Shown in pieces: positions 12,031-18,755 of a stretch of DNA of 24,224 nucleotides. This DNA is from a virus: IMG/VR virus record IMGVR_UViG_3300033144_004508, positions 1-24,224 of that record. One strand, 5' to 3'. Under the pieces are notes generated by a model. It was not told where the DNA came from. It worked only from the letters and a program-made list of their open reading frames with translations, and searched no databases. Both the position numbers and the translations under genes were made by a program. How positions within the stretch are numbered: the first letter of the stretch is position 1; every line of letters begins with the position of its first letter.

Positions 12031-12047
12031 TTGGCACACTGATTGCA
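12031..12047 (+). promoter_or_regulatory. Sigma-54-type promoter of the rightward RNA-ligase operon
   Basis: TTGGCACACTGATTGCA with GG (12033-12034) and GC (12045-12046) ten bases apart, followed by GTAGTATAAAAGC. TTGGCACAC and TTGCAGTAGTATA are identical to the leftward promoter at 8105-8122 although the strand is opposite. It would start near 12058 and read the genes from 12096. Confidence 0.75.
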
Positions 12048-12095
12048 GTAGTATAAAAGCGAATTGCAAATCAACTTTGAGAAAGGGGTGTAAGA

Positions 12096-12362
12096 ATGGA
12101 AAAAAAATTACAGGATCTTAGAGTAGGCGATTATGTGTCTTGGTCATCACAATACAGAATAGGCGTAAAAACGATTCTAAGCATCACTGGGACACATATA
12201 AAAACAACTGAGGGTATGAGGTACGATATTGATACAGGCGAGCTTATAGGTGGCTATAAATGGGATACGAGTAAAATTAATATATTGACTCAAGATCGTA
12301 AGTATGAAATAGTTAAACTTATTCGTAGTTGGGTATTAGATAATAAAAAAGCAAACTACTAA
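12096..12362 (+). CDS. Hypothetical protein, MEKKLQDLRVGDYV family
   Basis: 88 residues with GAAAGGGGTG upstream of the ATG. MEKKLQDLRVGDYVSWSSQY looks like the first strands of a small beta barrel, with DTGELIGGY later and a helical C-terminus. Its first 14 residues correspond to the 14-codon frame at 3380-3424. It is the first gene after the sigma-54-type promoter. Function unknown. Confidence 0.65.
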   Translation: MEKKLQDLRVGDYVSWSSQYRIGVKTILSITGTHIKTTEGMRYDIDTGELIGGYKWDTSKINILTQDRKYEIVKLIRSWVLDNKKANY

Positions 12363-12388
12363 CAATAAATAATCAATGAGGAGCTGAA

Positions 12389-12535
12389 ATGAAAATACAT
12401 AAATTTTATAAAAAGGACGGATCTGTCCTTATTTATGCGATAGCAAAAACATTAGAGGATGCAATAAAGATAGTGGAGGGAAACAACATAAACCTCAATG
12501 ATGCATATATTGATCTTCCCAAAAAAAAGAAATAA
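12389..12535 (+). CDS. Hypothetical 48-residue protein
   Basis: ATG at 12389 with GAGGAG seven bases upstream encodes MKIHKFYKKDGSVLIYAIAK, TLEDAIKIVEGNNINLNDAY, and ends in KKKK. The beta-beta-alpha pattern looks like a real small domain; the start (K-x-x-K-F-Y-K-x-D-G) is loosely like the MVKLYKI proteins at 437 and 2274. No family is recognised. Confidence 0.55.
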   Translation: MKIHKFYKKDGSVLIYAIAKTLEDAIKIVEGNNINLNDAYIDLPKKKK

Positions 12536-12544
12536 GGGGGAAAC

Positions 12545-12757
12545 ATGGGACTATTAGAACTATTGAAAAAGATAGAAGATACTTATATCAACAACCTACC
12601 AAATATTGAAGAAATGAAACGACTTTGTTCAGGCATGGGCTGGGATGTTGAGTATAGAGATGGATTTTGCCAACGCTGGTATAATTGGCTATTGTTTAAC
12701 GATTGCGAGTATGTACTTAACATAAACGATAACGACATGAGAAATTACACATCATAG
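12545..12757 (+). CDS. Hypothetical protein
   Basis: 70 residues; AAGGGGGAAAC precedes the ATG. Helical N-terminus (MGLLELLKKIEDTYINNLPN), then a Cys- and Trp-rich middle (GMGWDVEYRDGFCQRWYNWL). No known domain. It lies nine bases after the previous gene. Confidence 0.6.
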   Translation: MGLLELLKKIEDTYINNLPNIEEMKRLCSGMGWDVEYRDGFCQRWYNWLLFNDCEYVLNINDNDMRNYTS

Positions 12758-12768
12758 GAGTTGGAATC

Positions 12769-12975
12769 ATGGAAAACCGTGACTATAAAAAAACAATTGA
12801 ACTTTCTGATAATGTGATGAAAATATGTAACGAAAATTATAGTAAAAAATGTGGCGTTTGCGGATTAAGACAAAAATGTGTTAATAGTGTTGGGCTTGGC
12901 AGACAAGGTTTTAATGAATGGATCTTGTCGGTTAATAAGTTGTGCGAAATTATAAATAAAAAAATGGAGGCGTAA
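12769..12975 (+). CDS. Small cysteine-rich protein
   Basis: 68 residues, with AGGAGTTGGAATC upstream. The middle carries CNENYSKKCGVCGLRQKC, four cysteines in a compact knuckle likely to bind zinc, flanked by helices. It resembles 717-1010 and 6620-6940 only in cysteine spacing. Function unknown. Confidence 0.6.
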   Translation: MENRDYKKTIELSDNVMKICNENYSKKCGVCGLRQKCVNSVGLGRQGFNEWILSVNKLCEIINKKMEA

Positions 12976-12977
12976 CA

Positions 12978-13069
12978 ATGGATATAAACTTTTTGACCTT
13001 GAGATCAAACTGTGTAAAAACTGCAATTTCATTGACGACAAAATATTGAGCGCTTATTTTAGCGTTTAG
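12978..13069 (+). pseudogene. Tiny gene with a frameshift after the fourth codon
   Basis: GGAGG and ATG at 12978 start MDIN, after which the frame gives an unlikely 23-residue product. One frame over, the DNA reads LFDLEIKLCKNCNFIDDKIL then SAYFSV, ending at 13069. Adding one A in the AAAC at 12987-12990 would join them. The CKNC pair suggests a former zinc-binding peptide. Sequencing error is possible. Confidence 0.4.
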
Positions 13070-13082
13070 GCGGGGTATTGAT

Positions 13083-13988
13083 TTGAAATTTGAAAAATAT
13101 ATGCACATAGAAAAATTTAAGAATGAAGAAGTTGAGGGCATAGAGTTCGGAAAATGCTATATATTTCCAAAACTTGATGGAACAAATGCATCTGTCTGGT
13201 ACGATGATGAGGTTTGCGCAGGTAGTCGTAAAAGACAGTTATTTATAGGAAAAGAAAGTGACAATGCCGGATTTTGTAACTATGTTTTGAACGACGGTCA
13301 CAACTTGCGTAATTTTGTTACTAAAAATAAACATCTGCGCCTTTTTGGTGAATGGCTGGTTCCTCACACTTTTAAGAAATACAAAGATTACGCCTGGTAT
13401 AAGTTCTATGTATTCGACGTATACTCAGAACTTAATGGAAGATATCTTAAGTATGAAGAATATAAACAGTTGCTTGATGATTTCAATATAGATTATATTC
13501 CACCACTATGCATTATGGAAAATCCTACTGAAACAAATTTATATAACGAACTGAAAAATAATTGCTACTTAGTAAAAGATGGATATAGTTGTGGTGAAGG
13601 TATAGTAATAAAGAATTACGATTTTAAGAATAAATTTGGTAGGATAACGTGGGCCAAAATAATTACTAAAGAATTCAGAGATACCCATGGTAGAAACAAT
13701 CCGACTAATATTAAGAAAAATAAACATACAGTAGAGCAAGAAATTTGTGATAATTACATAACTGATCATCTTGTCAACAAAGTGCATGCAAAAATCGTAA
13801 ACGAAATGAACGGATGGAATTGCAATTATATTCCACGGTTATTTTCTACAGTATATTATGATATGATAAATGAAGAGATGTGGGACATTGTTAAAAAATA
13901 TAAAAAACCGACCATAGATTTTAAACGGCTCAATTCGCTTGTAATTCAAAAAATAAAAGAAATCAAGACCGAACTTTTTCAGAATTGA
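13083..13988 (+). CDS. RNA ligase family protein (covalent nucleotidyltransferase)
   Basis: 301 residues starting with TTG at 13083 (GGCGGGG seven bases upstream); the next ATG (13101) has no SD. The nucleotidyltransferase motifs appear in order: I, PKLDGTN with the adenylated lysine at about residue 30; III, LFGEW near 87-91; IIIa, FYVFDVY near 108-114; IV, EGIVIKNY near 172-179; V, WAKII near 190-194. A helical C-terminal part of about 100 residues follows. The family (RNA_ligase, PF09414) seals nicked RNA using ATP; phage members typically repair tRNAs cut by host defences. The natural substrate here is not shown. No kinase/phosphatase partner is seen in the window. Confidence 0.85.
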   Translation: MKFEKYMHIEKFKNEEVEGIEFGKCYIFPKLDGTNASVWYDDEVCAGSRKRQLFIGKESDNAGFCNYVLNDGHNLRNFVTKNKHLRLFGEWLVPHTFKKYKDYAWYKFYVFDVYSELNGRYLKYEEYKQLLDDFNIDYIPPLCIMENPTETNLYNELKNNCYLVKDGYSCGEGIVIKNYDFKNKFGRITWAKIITKEFRDTHGRNNPTNIKKNKHTVEQEICDNYITDHLVNKVHAKIVNEMNGWNCNYIPRLFSTVYYDMINEEMWDIVKKYKKPTIDFKRLNSLVIQKIKEIKTELFQN

Positions 13989-13999
13989 GGTAATTAAAT

Positions 14000-14098
14000 A
14001 TGAAGGCAAAAGATCTCGCAGACAAGCTTTTACAATATCCTGAGCTTGACGTTCAGTTTTCTTTATTCGAGACAGATGGAGCAATTAGGGAATTATGA
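14000..14098 (+). CDS. Hypothetical 32-residue protein, possibly truncated
   Basis: ATG at 14000 preceded by GAGGTAATTAAAT. The product MKAKDLADKLLQYPELDVQF then SLFETDGAIREL matches the first 30 residues of a common phage type that starts with a helix, a Y-P turn and a beta strand, but usually continues for several more strands. Here it stops early, so a truncation is likely. Confidence 0.5.
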   Translation: MKAKDLADKLLQYPELDVQFSLFETDGAIREL

Positions 14099-14142
14099 AA
14101 AATAAAAGAAATTAAAAGCTATCTTTATTAGGAGGCAAAATT

Positions 14143-14316
14143 ATGAAAAAGAAAAATGCATATGCTGTTATAGATTACATAGATTTAATACCAAGTGATT
14201 ATACAGAATATAAAATGTTTTTCGAGAAAAATGTTCTTGGAGGAAGAATGCTTTCAACCGACAAGATGATAAGTCTAAGCGTCTTAGACTATACCCATGA
14301 ATGCAGTTATAGGTAA
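14143..14316 (+). CDS. Hypothetical 57-residue protein
   Basis: ATG at 14143 with AGGAGG eight bases upstream. It reads MKKKNAYAVIDYIDLIPSDY, then TEYKMFFEKNVLGGRMLSTD and a Cys-containing end. No known motif. Its 3' end overlaps one of the two possible starts of the next gene. Confidence 0.55.
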   Translation: MKKKNAYAVIDYIDLIPSDYTEYKMFFEKNVLGGRMLSTDKMISLSVLDYTHECSYR

Positions 14317-14329
14317 AATTGAGACTACC

Positions 14330-14527
14330 ATGAAAAAGAAAATCACAGATAGAATAACGGCGGTAAATACTTTACTGTCAGGCAAATGTAATAAAATAAC
14401 AAATGTTGAAAACAACCGCATGTCTTTTGAGTTGAATGATAATGATGAAATAGTATGGATGATAGACAATAAGAAAATGAATCCGATAGCAATGTGTTAC
14501 CTTGGTGACTATGTATTAGATAAATAA
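14330..14527 (+). CDS. Hypothetical protein, last gene of the operon
   Basis: 65 residues from the ATG at 14330 (MKKKITDRITAVNTLLSGKC); an in-frame ATG at 14297 would add 11 residues. Neither has a strong SD. The first has a weak GAGA five bases upstream; the second overlaps the end of the previous gene. The rest has a beta-type pattern (MSFELNDNDEIVWMIDNKKM). Function unknown. Confidence 0.5.
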   Translation: MKKKITDRITAVNTLLSGKCNKITNVENNRMSFELNDNDEIVWMIDNKKMNPIAMCYLGDYVLDK

Positions 14528-14915
14528 AAAAATATACATAAACGTATATAAAACAATACATAATCGTTACATAAATATAAACATCGATATATTAAACTAT
14601 ACATGACTGTTAATAAATATAAACAGTGACACATTGTTGCGTACAAAATTTATCAATGTTAGATAAATCAGCACGTTAATGCTACAAGCATGCTGCAAGC
14701 ATACTACTGGCATGCTAAAACAATGCTAAAATTCATATTCAATAATTCTACTCAAAAATCAATACACTTAGTATTGACTACCTCACTGATTGTTGGCCAA
14801 CTACTGTGTACTTACTAATCAGAGACTACTACCTCAAATATAAACGTGTTTTAAACATCCTTAGCTTAATATATGTTAAACATTTCAGAGCGTTAATGCT
14901 AACAGCATACTACAT

Positions 14916-14944
14916 GCATTGCTAAATACATGGTTTAGCAATGC
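14916..14944. repeat. Perfect hairpin with 11-bp stem and 7-nt loop
   Basis: GCATTGCTAAA (14916-14926) and TTTAGCAATGC (14934-14944) enclose TACATGG. It could act as a transcription end for the 12096-14527 operon, but a C-rich stretch rather than a T tract follows. It abuts the tandem repeat at 14946. Confidence 0.6.
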
Positions 14945-14945
14945 C

Positions 14946-15011
14946 CCTGTTCCTTCTCCTGTTCCTGTTCCTTCTCCTGTTCCTGTTCCTTCTCCTGTTC
15001 CTACTCCTATT
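14946..15011. repeat. 18-bp tandem repeat, three exact copies plus a degenerate one
   Basis: CCTGTTCCTTCTCCTGTT occurs at 14946-14963, 14964-14981 and 14982-14999, followed by the variant CCTACTCCTATT. It is a strand-biased, pyrimidine-only but for one G per half-unit, tract. In one forward frame it encodes PVPSPV repeats; whether it is translated is uncertain. Confidence 0.75.
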
Positions 15012-15117
15012 TTAGTCATACTAAAAGATTATGACCATGAAAAAAAATTAACGTCACTTAGTACAAACTACTCCACTAACTGTGAGCTCAGTAACAATTC
15101 ATACATGGTCATTGTAT

Positions 15118-15148
15118 ACTAAGTACTATATACCAACTACTAAGTACT
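15118..15148. repeat. Two direct copies of ACTAAGTACT
   Basis: Copies at 15118-15127 and 15139-15148 are 21 bases apart, two helical turns, so a protein could contact both on one face. Related ACTTAGTA strings occur at about 14767 and 15056. They lie just before the terminase gene. Confidence 0.45.
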
Positions 15149-15167
15149 GAATACATAATCATAGTTA

Positions 15168-15196
15168 TTGACTTATAAGCGTAAGCATGATACTGT
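15168..15196 (+). promoter_or_regulatory. Weak candidate promoter of the large terminase gene
   Basis: TTGACT (15168-15173), a 17-base spacer and TACTGT (15191-15196). If used, transcription would begin at about 15203, next to the ATG at 15204, making the message nearly leaderless. The -10 is poor. Confidence 0.25.
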
Positions 15197-15203
15197 ATTG
15201 ATT

Positions 15204-16448
15204 ATGAATATAGCTGTAAAAATAAATAAGAAAGTATTTAATTTATCGTACTTACAGTTCCTGAATTGTGATACCAGGACGCAGCATTTTTTCGGCGGAT
15301 CAAGCGCTGGGAAAAGTATATTTTGCGTTGGGCAGCGGGCTATATATGATATCCTAAAGGGTGGGCGCAATTATTTAATTGTCAGGAATGTAGCAAGGAC
15401 ATCAAGACAGAGTACATTTAACGAAGTGTGTAAATCAATATCGGCATGGAACTTGGAAAAATACTTCAAAATTAATAAAAGTGATTTATCAGCAACCTGC
15501 GTAAATGGATATCAAATTCTTTTCGCAGGCCTTGACGATGTCCAGAAATTAAAAAGTCTTACACCGGCAAAGGGTGTGCTTACAGATATATTAGTTGATG
15601 AAGCTACAGAGACTAAAGAGTCTGATATAAAAGAACTTGAAAAAAGATTGAGGGGTCGATCTAACGTAAAAAAAAGACTGACTCTTATCTATAATCCAAT
15701 ACTGCGAAGCCATTGGCTGTATCAGAAATATTTTATTGGTAGATTTAAAGATGAAGATAAAAAATACCATGATAAGGATTTATTAATCTATAAGGCAACA
15801 TATAAAGATAACCTGAGATTCTTAGAGCAAGACGATGTCGATGCCCTTGAAAATGAAACTGATGAGTATTTCTATAACGTTTATACCTTAGGCAACTTTG
15901 GTGTTATGGGTGGAGTGATTTTTGCAAACTGGAGAACAGAAGATCTTAGCGAACAAGTACCCAGGTTTGATAATATTAGGAATGGCCTTGATTTTGGATT
16001 TTCTCAACATCCATCGGCATGGATAAAGATTCATTATGACAAAATGAGAAAAAAGATATATATATTCGATGGTAATTATGAATATGGGTGCACTAATCAA
16101 GATCTATCAGAAATATTAAAATCAGTCATTGACGATAGTTTAGTTACATGTGATAGCGCAGAACCTAAATCAATACAAGAATTAATCAATTATGGCATCA
16201 ATGCAGTAGGTGCAAGAAAAGGCCCTGGTTCGATAAATTTTGGAATTCAATGGCTCAACCAAAATGAAATAATAATAGATCGTAACTGTCAGGATATTAT
16301 CAACGAGTTTCAACAATATCAGTGGAAAAAAGATAAGAACGGCGATTCTATGCCTAAGCCAGTTGATAAATTTAATCATTGCATAGACGCTTTAAGGTAT
16401 GCACTTGAAGACGATATGAACGATGATACAAAGATATATATCGCTTAA
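15204..16448 (+). CDS. terL: Terminase large subunit, PBSX type
   Basis: 414 residues from the ATG at 15204. The frame also opens at a TTG at 15168; neither start has an SD. The protein is the packaging motor: an ATPase plus a nuclease that cuts concatemers. The ATPase has the Walker A variant GGSSAGKS (residues 31-38), Walker B ILVDEATE (DE at 132-133) and the coupling segment LTLIYNP. The nuclease acidic residues are in GLDFGF (263), CDSAEPKS (317) and FNHCIDALRYAL (395), with GARKGPGSINFGIQWL between, typical of the PBSX/Terminase_3 family. Length is normal and the gene looks intact. Its probable small subunit lies far upstream at 5287. Confidence 0.92.
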   Translation: MNIAVKINKKVFNLSYLQFLNCDTRTQHFFGGSSAGKSIFCVGQRAIYDILKGGRNYLIVRNVARTSRQSTFNEVCKSISAWNLEKYFKINKSDLSATCVNGYQILFAGLDDVQKLKSLTPAKGVLTDILVDEATETKESDIKELEKRLRGRSNVKKRLTLIYNPILRSHWLYQKYFIGRFKDEDKKYHDKDLLIYKATYKDNLRFLEQDDVDALENETDEYFYNVYTLGNFGVMGGVIFANWRTEDLSEQVPRFDNIRNGLDFGFSQHPSAWIKIHYDKMRKKIYIFDGNYEYGCTNQDLSEILKSVIDDSLVTCDSAEPKSIQELINYGINAVGARKGPGSINFGIQWLNQNEIIIDRNCQDIINEFQQYQWKKDKNGDSMPKPVDKFNHCIDALRYALEDDMNDDTKIYIA

Positions 16449-16465
16449 TAAAATAATGGGGGGAT

Positions 16466-16654
16466 ATGGCAACCATTGATCTTACAGAAGATGCATTAAA
16501 GGAATACCTTGATGAGCGTATCGTATCTTGGAGAAAAAAGAGTTTGTCTGATGGATATAATAGTAAGATAGCAGTTTATTATATAGACGCCTTTCAGAGC
16601 GTTCGGATATCTCTACTCGGTAAATTGCTACCAAACAGAGAAAACTTAACATAA
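16466..16654 (+). CDS. Hypothetical protein between terminase and portal
   Basis: 62 residues with GGGGGG five to six bases before the ATG. It reads MATIDLTEDALKEYLDERIV, SWRKKSLSDGYNSKIAVYYI, then DAFQSVRISLLGKLLP. The W-R-K-K ... YYIDAFQSVR-x-SL-x-G pattern recurs in small proteins next to phage portal genes, as far as I recall. Helical by eye. Its role is unknown; it follows terL by 17 bases and is probably co-transcribed. Confidence 0.7.
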   Translation: MATIDLTEDALKEYLDERIVSWRKKSLSDGYNSKIAVYYIDAFQSVRISLLGKLLPNRENLT

Positions 16655-16713
16655 ATAAAATAGATTCTTAGTTTTTAACGATAACACACAAATATATATT
16701 GCTTAATAAAACC

Positions 16714-16742
16714 TTGACTTTATAGACTAAGTAGTCTATAAT
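16714..16742 (+). promoter_or_regulatory. Strong sigma-70-type promoter with palindromic operator
   Basis: TTGACT (16714-16719), 17 bases, then TATAAT (16737-16742), almost the full consensus. TATAGACTA (16721-16729) and TAGTCTATA (16732-16740) form a perfect 9-bp palindrome with a 2-nt centre filling the spacer and part of the -10, a typical repressor site. The start would be near 16749, about 44 bases before the portal ATG. No other promoter in the window is as good. Confidence 0.75.
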
Positions 16743-16792
16743 ATTTAAATGTTTGGAACTGCGAGCTTAATCTTAAAAAAAATAAAAATACT

Positions 16793-18745
16793 ATGCAAAT
16801 AATATCAAAACTAAAAAATCTATTTACTCGCAACCTTGCCTTTTCAAATCAGTACGTGATTAAGACTGGTGCGCCTCAGTATAAAAACTGGACAATACAG
16901 AAAGCGGTTAAGGACGGTTATAGGGCGAGTAGTTGGGTACATAGAGCTGTTAGCCTTATTGCTAAATCTGCAAGTTCAGTTCCGTGGAGGGTACAAAATG
17001 AGAAAGGTGAGCATGTTGATCATTATCTTGCAGACCTGATAGAATATCCAAATCCTTCAATATCAAGGCAGGACGTATTTGAGCTTATAATCTCATGGTT
17101 GGAATTAGGCGGGAATGCGTATCTAAATAACGTTAAGGTAGGAAATAGATCAACAGAACTTTGGCCAGTATCACCAGACAGACTTTCTCCCATTCTGTCA
17201 AAAAATATATCTGAATGGATACAGGGATATGCACTGGATCAGTCTTCAAAAGTTAATTTTCAACCAGACGAAATAGTACACTTCAAATATTTTGATCCTG
17301 CCAATCCTTACGAGGGGATAGGTCCACTACAAGCCGTATGCAAAACAGTTGATATAGATGTAGATCAGTTAGCTTGGAATAAATCGGCGATGCAAAACCG
17401 CGGTGTCTTGGACGGAGTATTTTCTTTCAAGAAAGAATTTAGAAGTCAAGATCAGGCTGATGCGATTAAGGAAAAGCTTAACGAAAGATATGCAGGCGGT
17501 CGTGGTATAGGAGTTATTGGTAGCGAAGCAAAATACGAAAGAACAGCGTTAACTCCAGTCGAAATGGATTTCAACGTATCACGGAAGTTTAATCGTGATG
17601 AAATATTAATTATTTTTGGCGTTCCTCCTCAATACGCTGGTACGCAGGAAAGCTCAACCTATAATAACTACCAAACTTCAGAATTAATATTTTGGTTTCA
17701 AAAGATCATACCACTTCTTGATGACATTAAAGATACTCTAAATTTCTTTTTTAAAACAGAGCTTGACGGGTTGCATTTTAATTACGACTTGAGCAAAATC
17801 CCAGCTATCCGTAGGGCACTACTCGAAAGATCTAAGACAGCTAAAATATTATTTGACATGGGCGTCCCAACAAGCCAGCTAAACAGAATCTTTGAGTTTG
17901 GCATAGAAGAGTTCGATGGATGGGATGTGTCTCACATAAAGAAAGAGCCTCAAGAACAAATAGAAGTAAAAGGAACATCGAAGAATATAGAAACACGCAA
18001 GGCAACTCTTATACAAAAAAGAAGTTTCGAGCAAGAGCAAAAGGATAGAGATGAGTTTTCTATCAAAAAAGCAAAGGGAATAGAAATTCTTTTAGGCGAT
18101 CAACAGGAAATAATATTTGATGCAATCGAAAAGAATGCAACAGATATTGTTGGATATATTAATGTTGAAAAATTATTACTACCTACCTGGTCAGACTGGA
18201 TTGATCTTTACAATGATTTAACGAAAGAATATGCGATGATAGCATCAGGTGAGGTAGTATTGACAAGGTCTGCAAATCCTGATCTTGATGAATTAATTGA
18301 AAAATATCTCGAAGAAGAATCAACAGTATTAATTGAAAAAAGTCTAATAGAAAAAACAACAGTATCACAGATAATAGATCAAGTAGAAGAAGGACTTGAA
18401 AGCGCATGGACAACAGCGCAATTACAGCAAGCAATAGTTGACATAGGAGTCTTTTCATCAGAACGTGCATTGAGATTGTCAAGAACAATAACTGGAACAT
18501 CAGGCAGCATTGGTCAATTTGTTAGTGCAAATGAAACAGGCGCAACTCATAAGAAATGGATTAACTCTGGTTTTGAGGTAAGAGATATACACATACAGAG
18601 AGCCGCTGGCCCTGCAATAAAAATAAATGATAGATTTCCGGCAATGGCAGGTGCGTTTCAAGGGCCGATGTTTCCACTTGACAATGTATTGGCTCCGTCA
18701 GACCGTGTAAACTGTAGATGTGCAATGAGCTTTGAAATTAGATAA
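16793..18745 (+). CDS. Portal protein fused to a MuF-type minor head domain
   Basis: 650 residues. About residues 10-385 are an HK97-type portal (PF04860): SSWVHRAVSLIAKSASSVPW, PNPSISRQDVFELIISWLEL, DEIVHFKYFDPANPYEGIGP and the FGVPPQYAG loop. A charged linker follows. About residues 500-650 form a MuF-type domain (PF04233) with GATHKKWINSGFEVRDIHIQ, GPMFPLDN and the C-terminal NCRC (640-643). The portal makes the 12-fold DNA entry ring; MuF domains are minor head proteins usually encoded separately just downstream. The ATG at 16793 has no SD, unlike its neighbours. The frame is continuous across the junction. Confidence 0.9.
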   Translation: MQIISKLKNLFTRNLAFSNQYVIKTGAPQYKNWTIQKAVKDGYRASSWVHRAVSLIAKSASSVPWRVQNEKGEHVDHYLADLIEYPNPSISRQDVFELIISWLELGGNAYLNNVKVGNRSTELWPVSPDRLSPILSKNISEWIQGYALDQSSKVNFQPDEIVHFKYFDPANPYEGIGPLQAVCKTVDIDVDQLAWNKSAMQNRGVLDGVFSFKKEFRSQDQADAIKEKLNERYAGGRGIGVIGSEAKYERTALTPVEMDFNVSRKFNRDEILIIFGVPPQYAGTQESSTYNNYQTSELIFWFQKIIPLLDDIKDTLNFFFKTELDGLHFNYDLSKIPAIRRALLERSKTAKILFDMGVPTSQLNRIFEFGIEEFDGWDVSHIKKEPQEQIEVKGTSKNIETRKATLIQKRSFEQEQKDRDEFSIKKAKGIEILLGDQQEIIFDAIEKNATDIVGYINVEKLLLPTWSDWIDLYNDLTKEYAMIASGEVVLTRSANPDLDELIEKYLEEESTVLIEKSLIEKTTVSQIIDQVEEGLESAWTTAQLQQAIVDIGVFSSERALRLSRTITGTSGSIGQFVSANETGATHKKWINSGFEVRDIHIQRAAGPAIKINDRFPAMAGAFQGPMFPLDNVLAPSDRVNCRCAMSFEIR

Positions 18746-18755
18746 GGGGATAAAA

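Larger units (their letters stand above)
14528..15167. other. Repeat-rich region without a convincing gene, before the packaging genes
   Basis: 640 AT-rich bases with many short repeats. CGTTAATGCTA occurs at about 14673 and 14891, each followed by several AGCAT/GCATGC units. ACTTAGTA/ACTAAGTACT motifs recur from about 14767 to 15148. A strong hairpin (14916-14944) and an 18-bp tandem repeat (14946-14999) are listed separately. An open frame from a TTG at 14919 spans the tandem repeat (VPSPVP repeats) but has no SD. Its site between the early genes and terminase makes a packaging site or an origin worth testing. Confidence 0.5.

Noticed and set aside
14919-15122. Forward frame with PVPSPV repeats (67 codons)
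   Set aside because: It starts at a TTG within a hairpin, has no SD, and most of the frame is the simple tandem repeat; listed as a repeat only.
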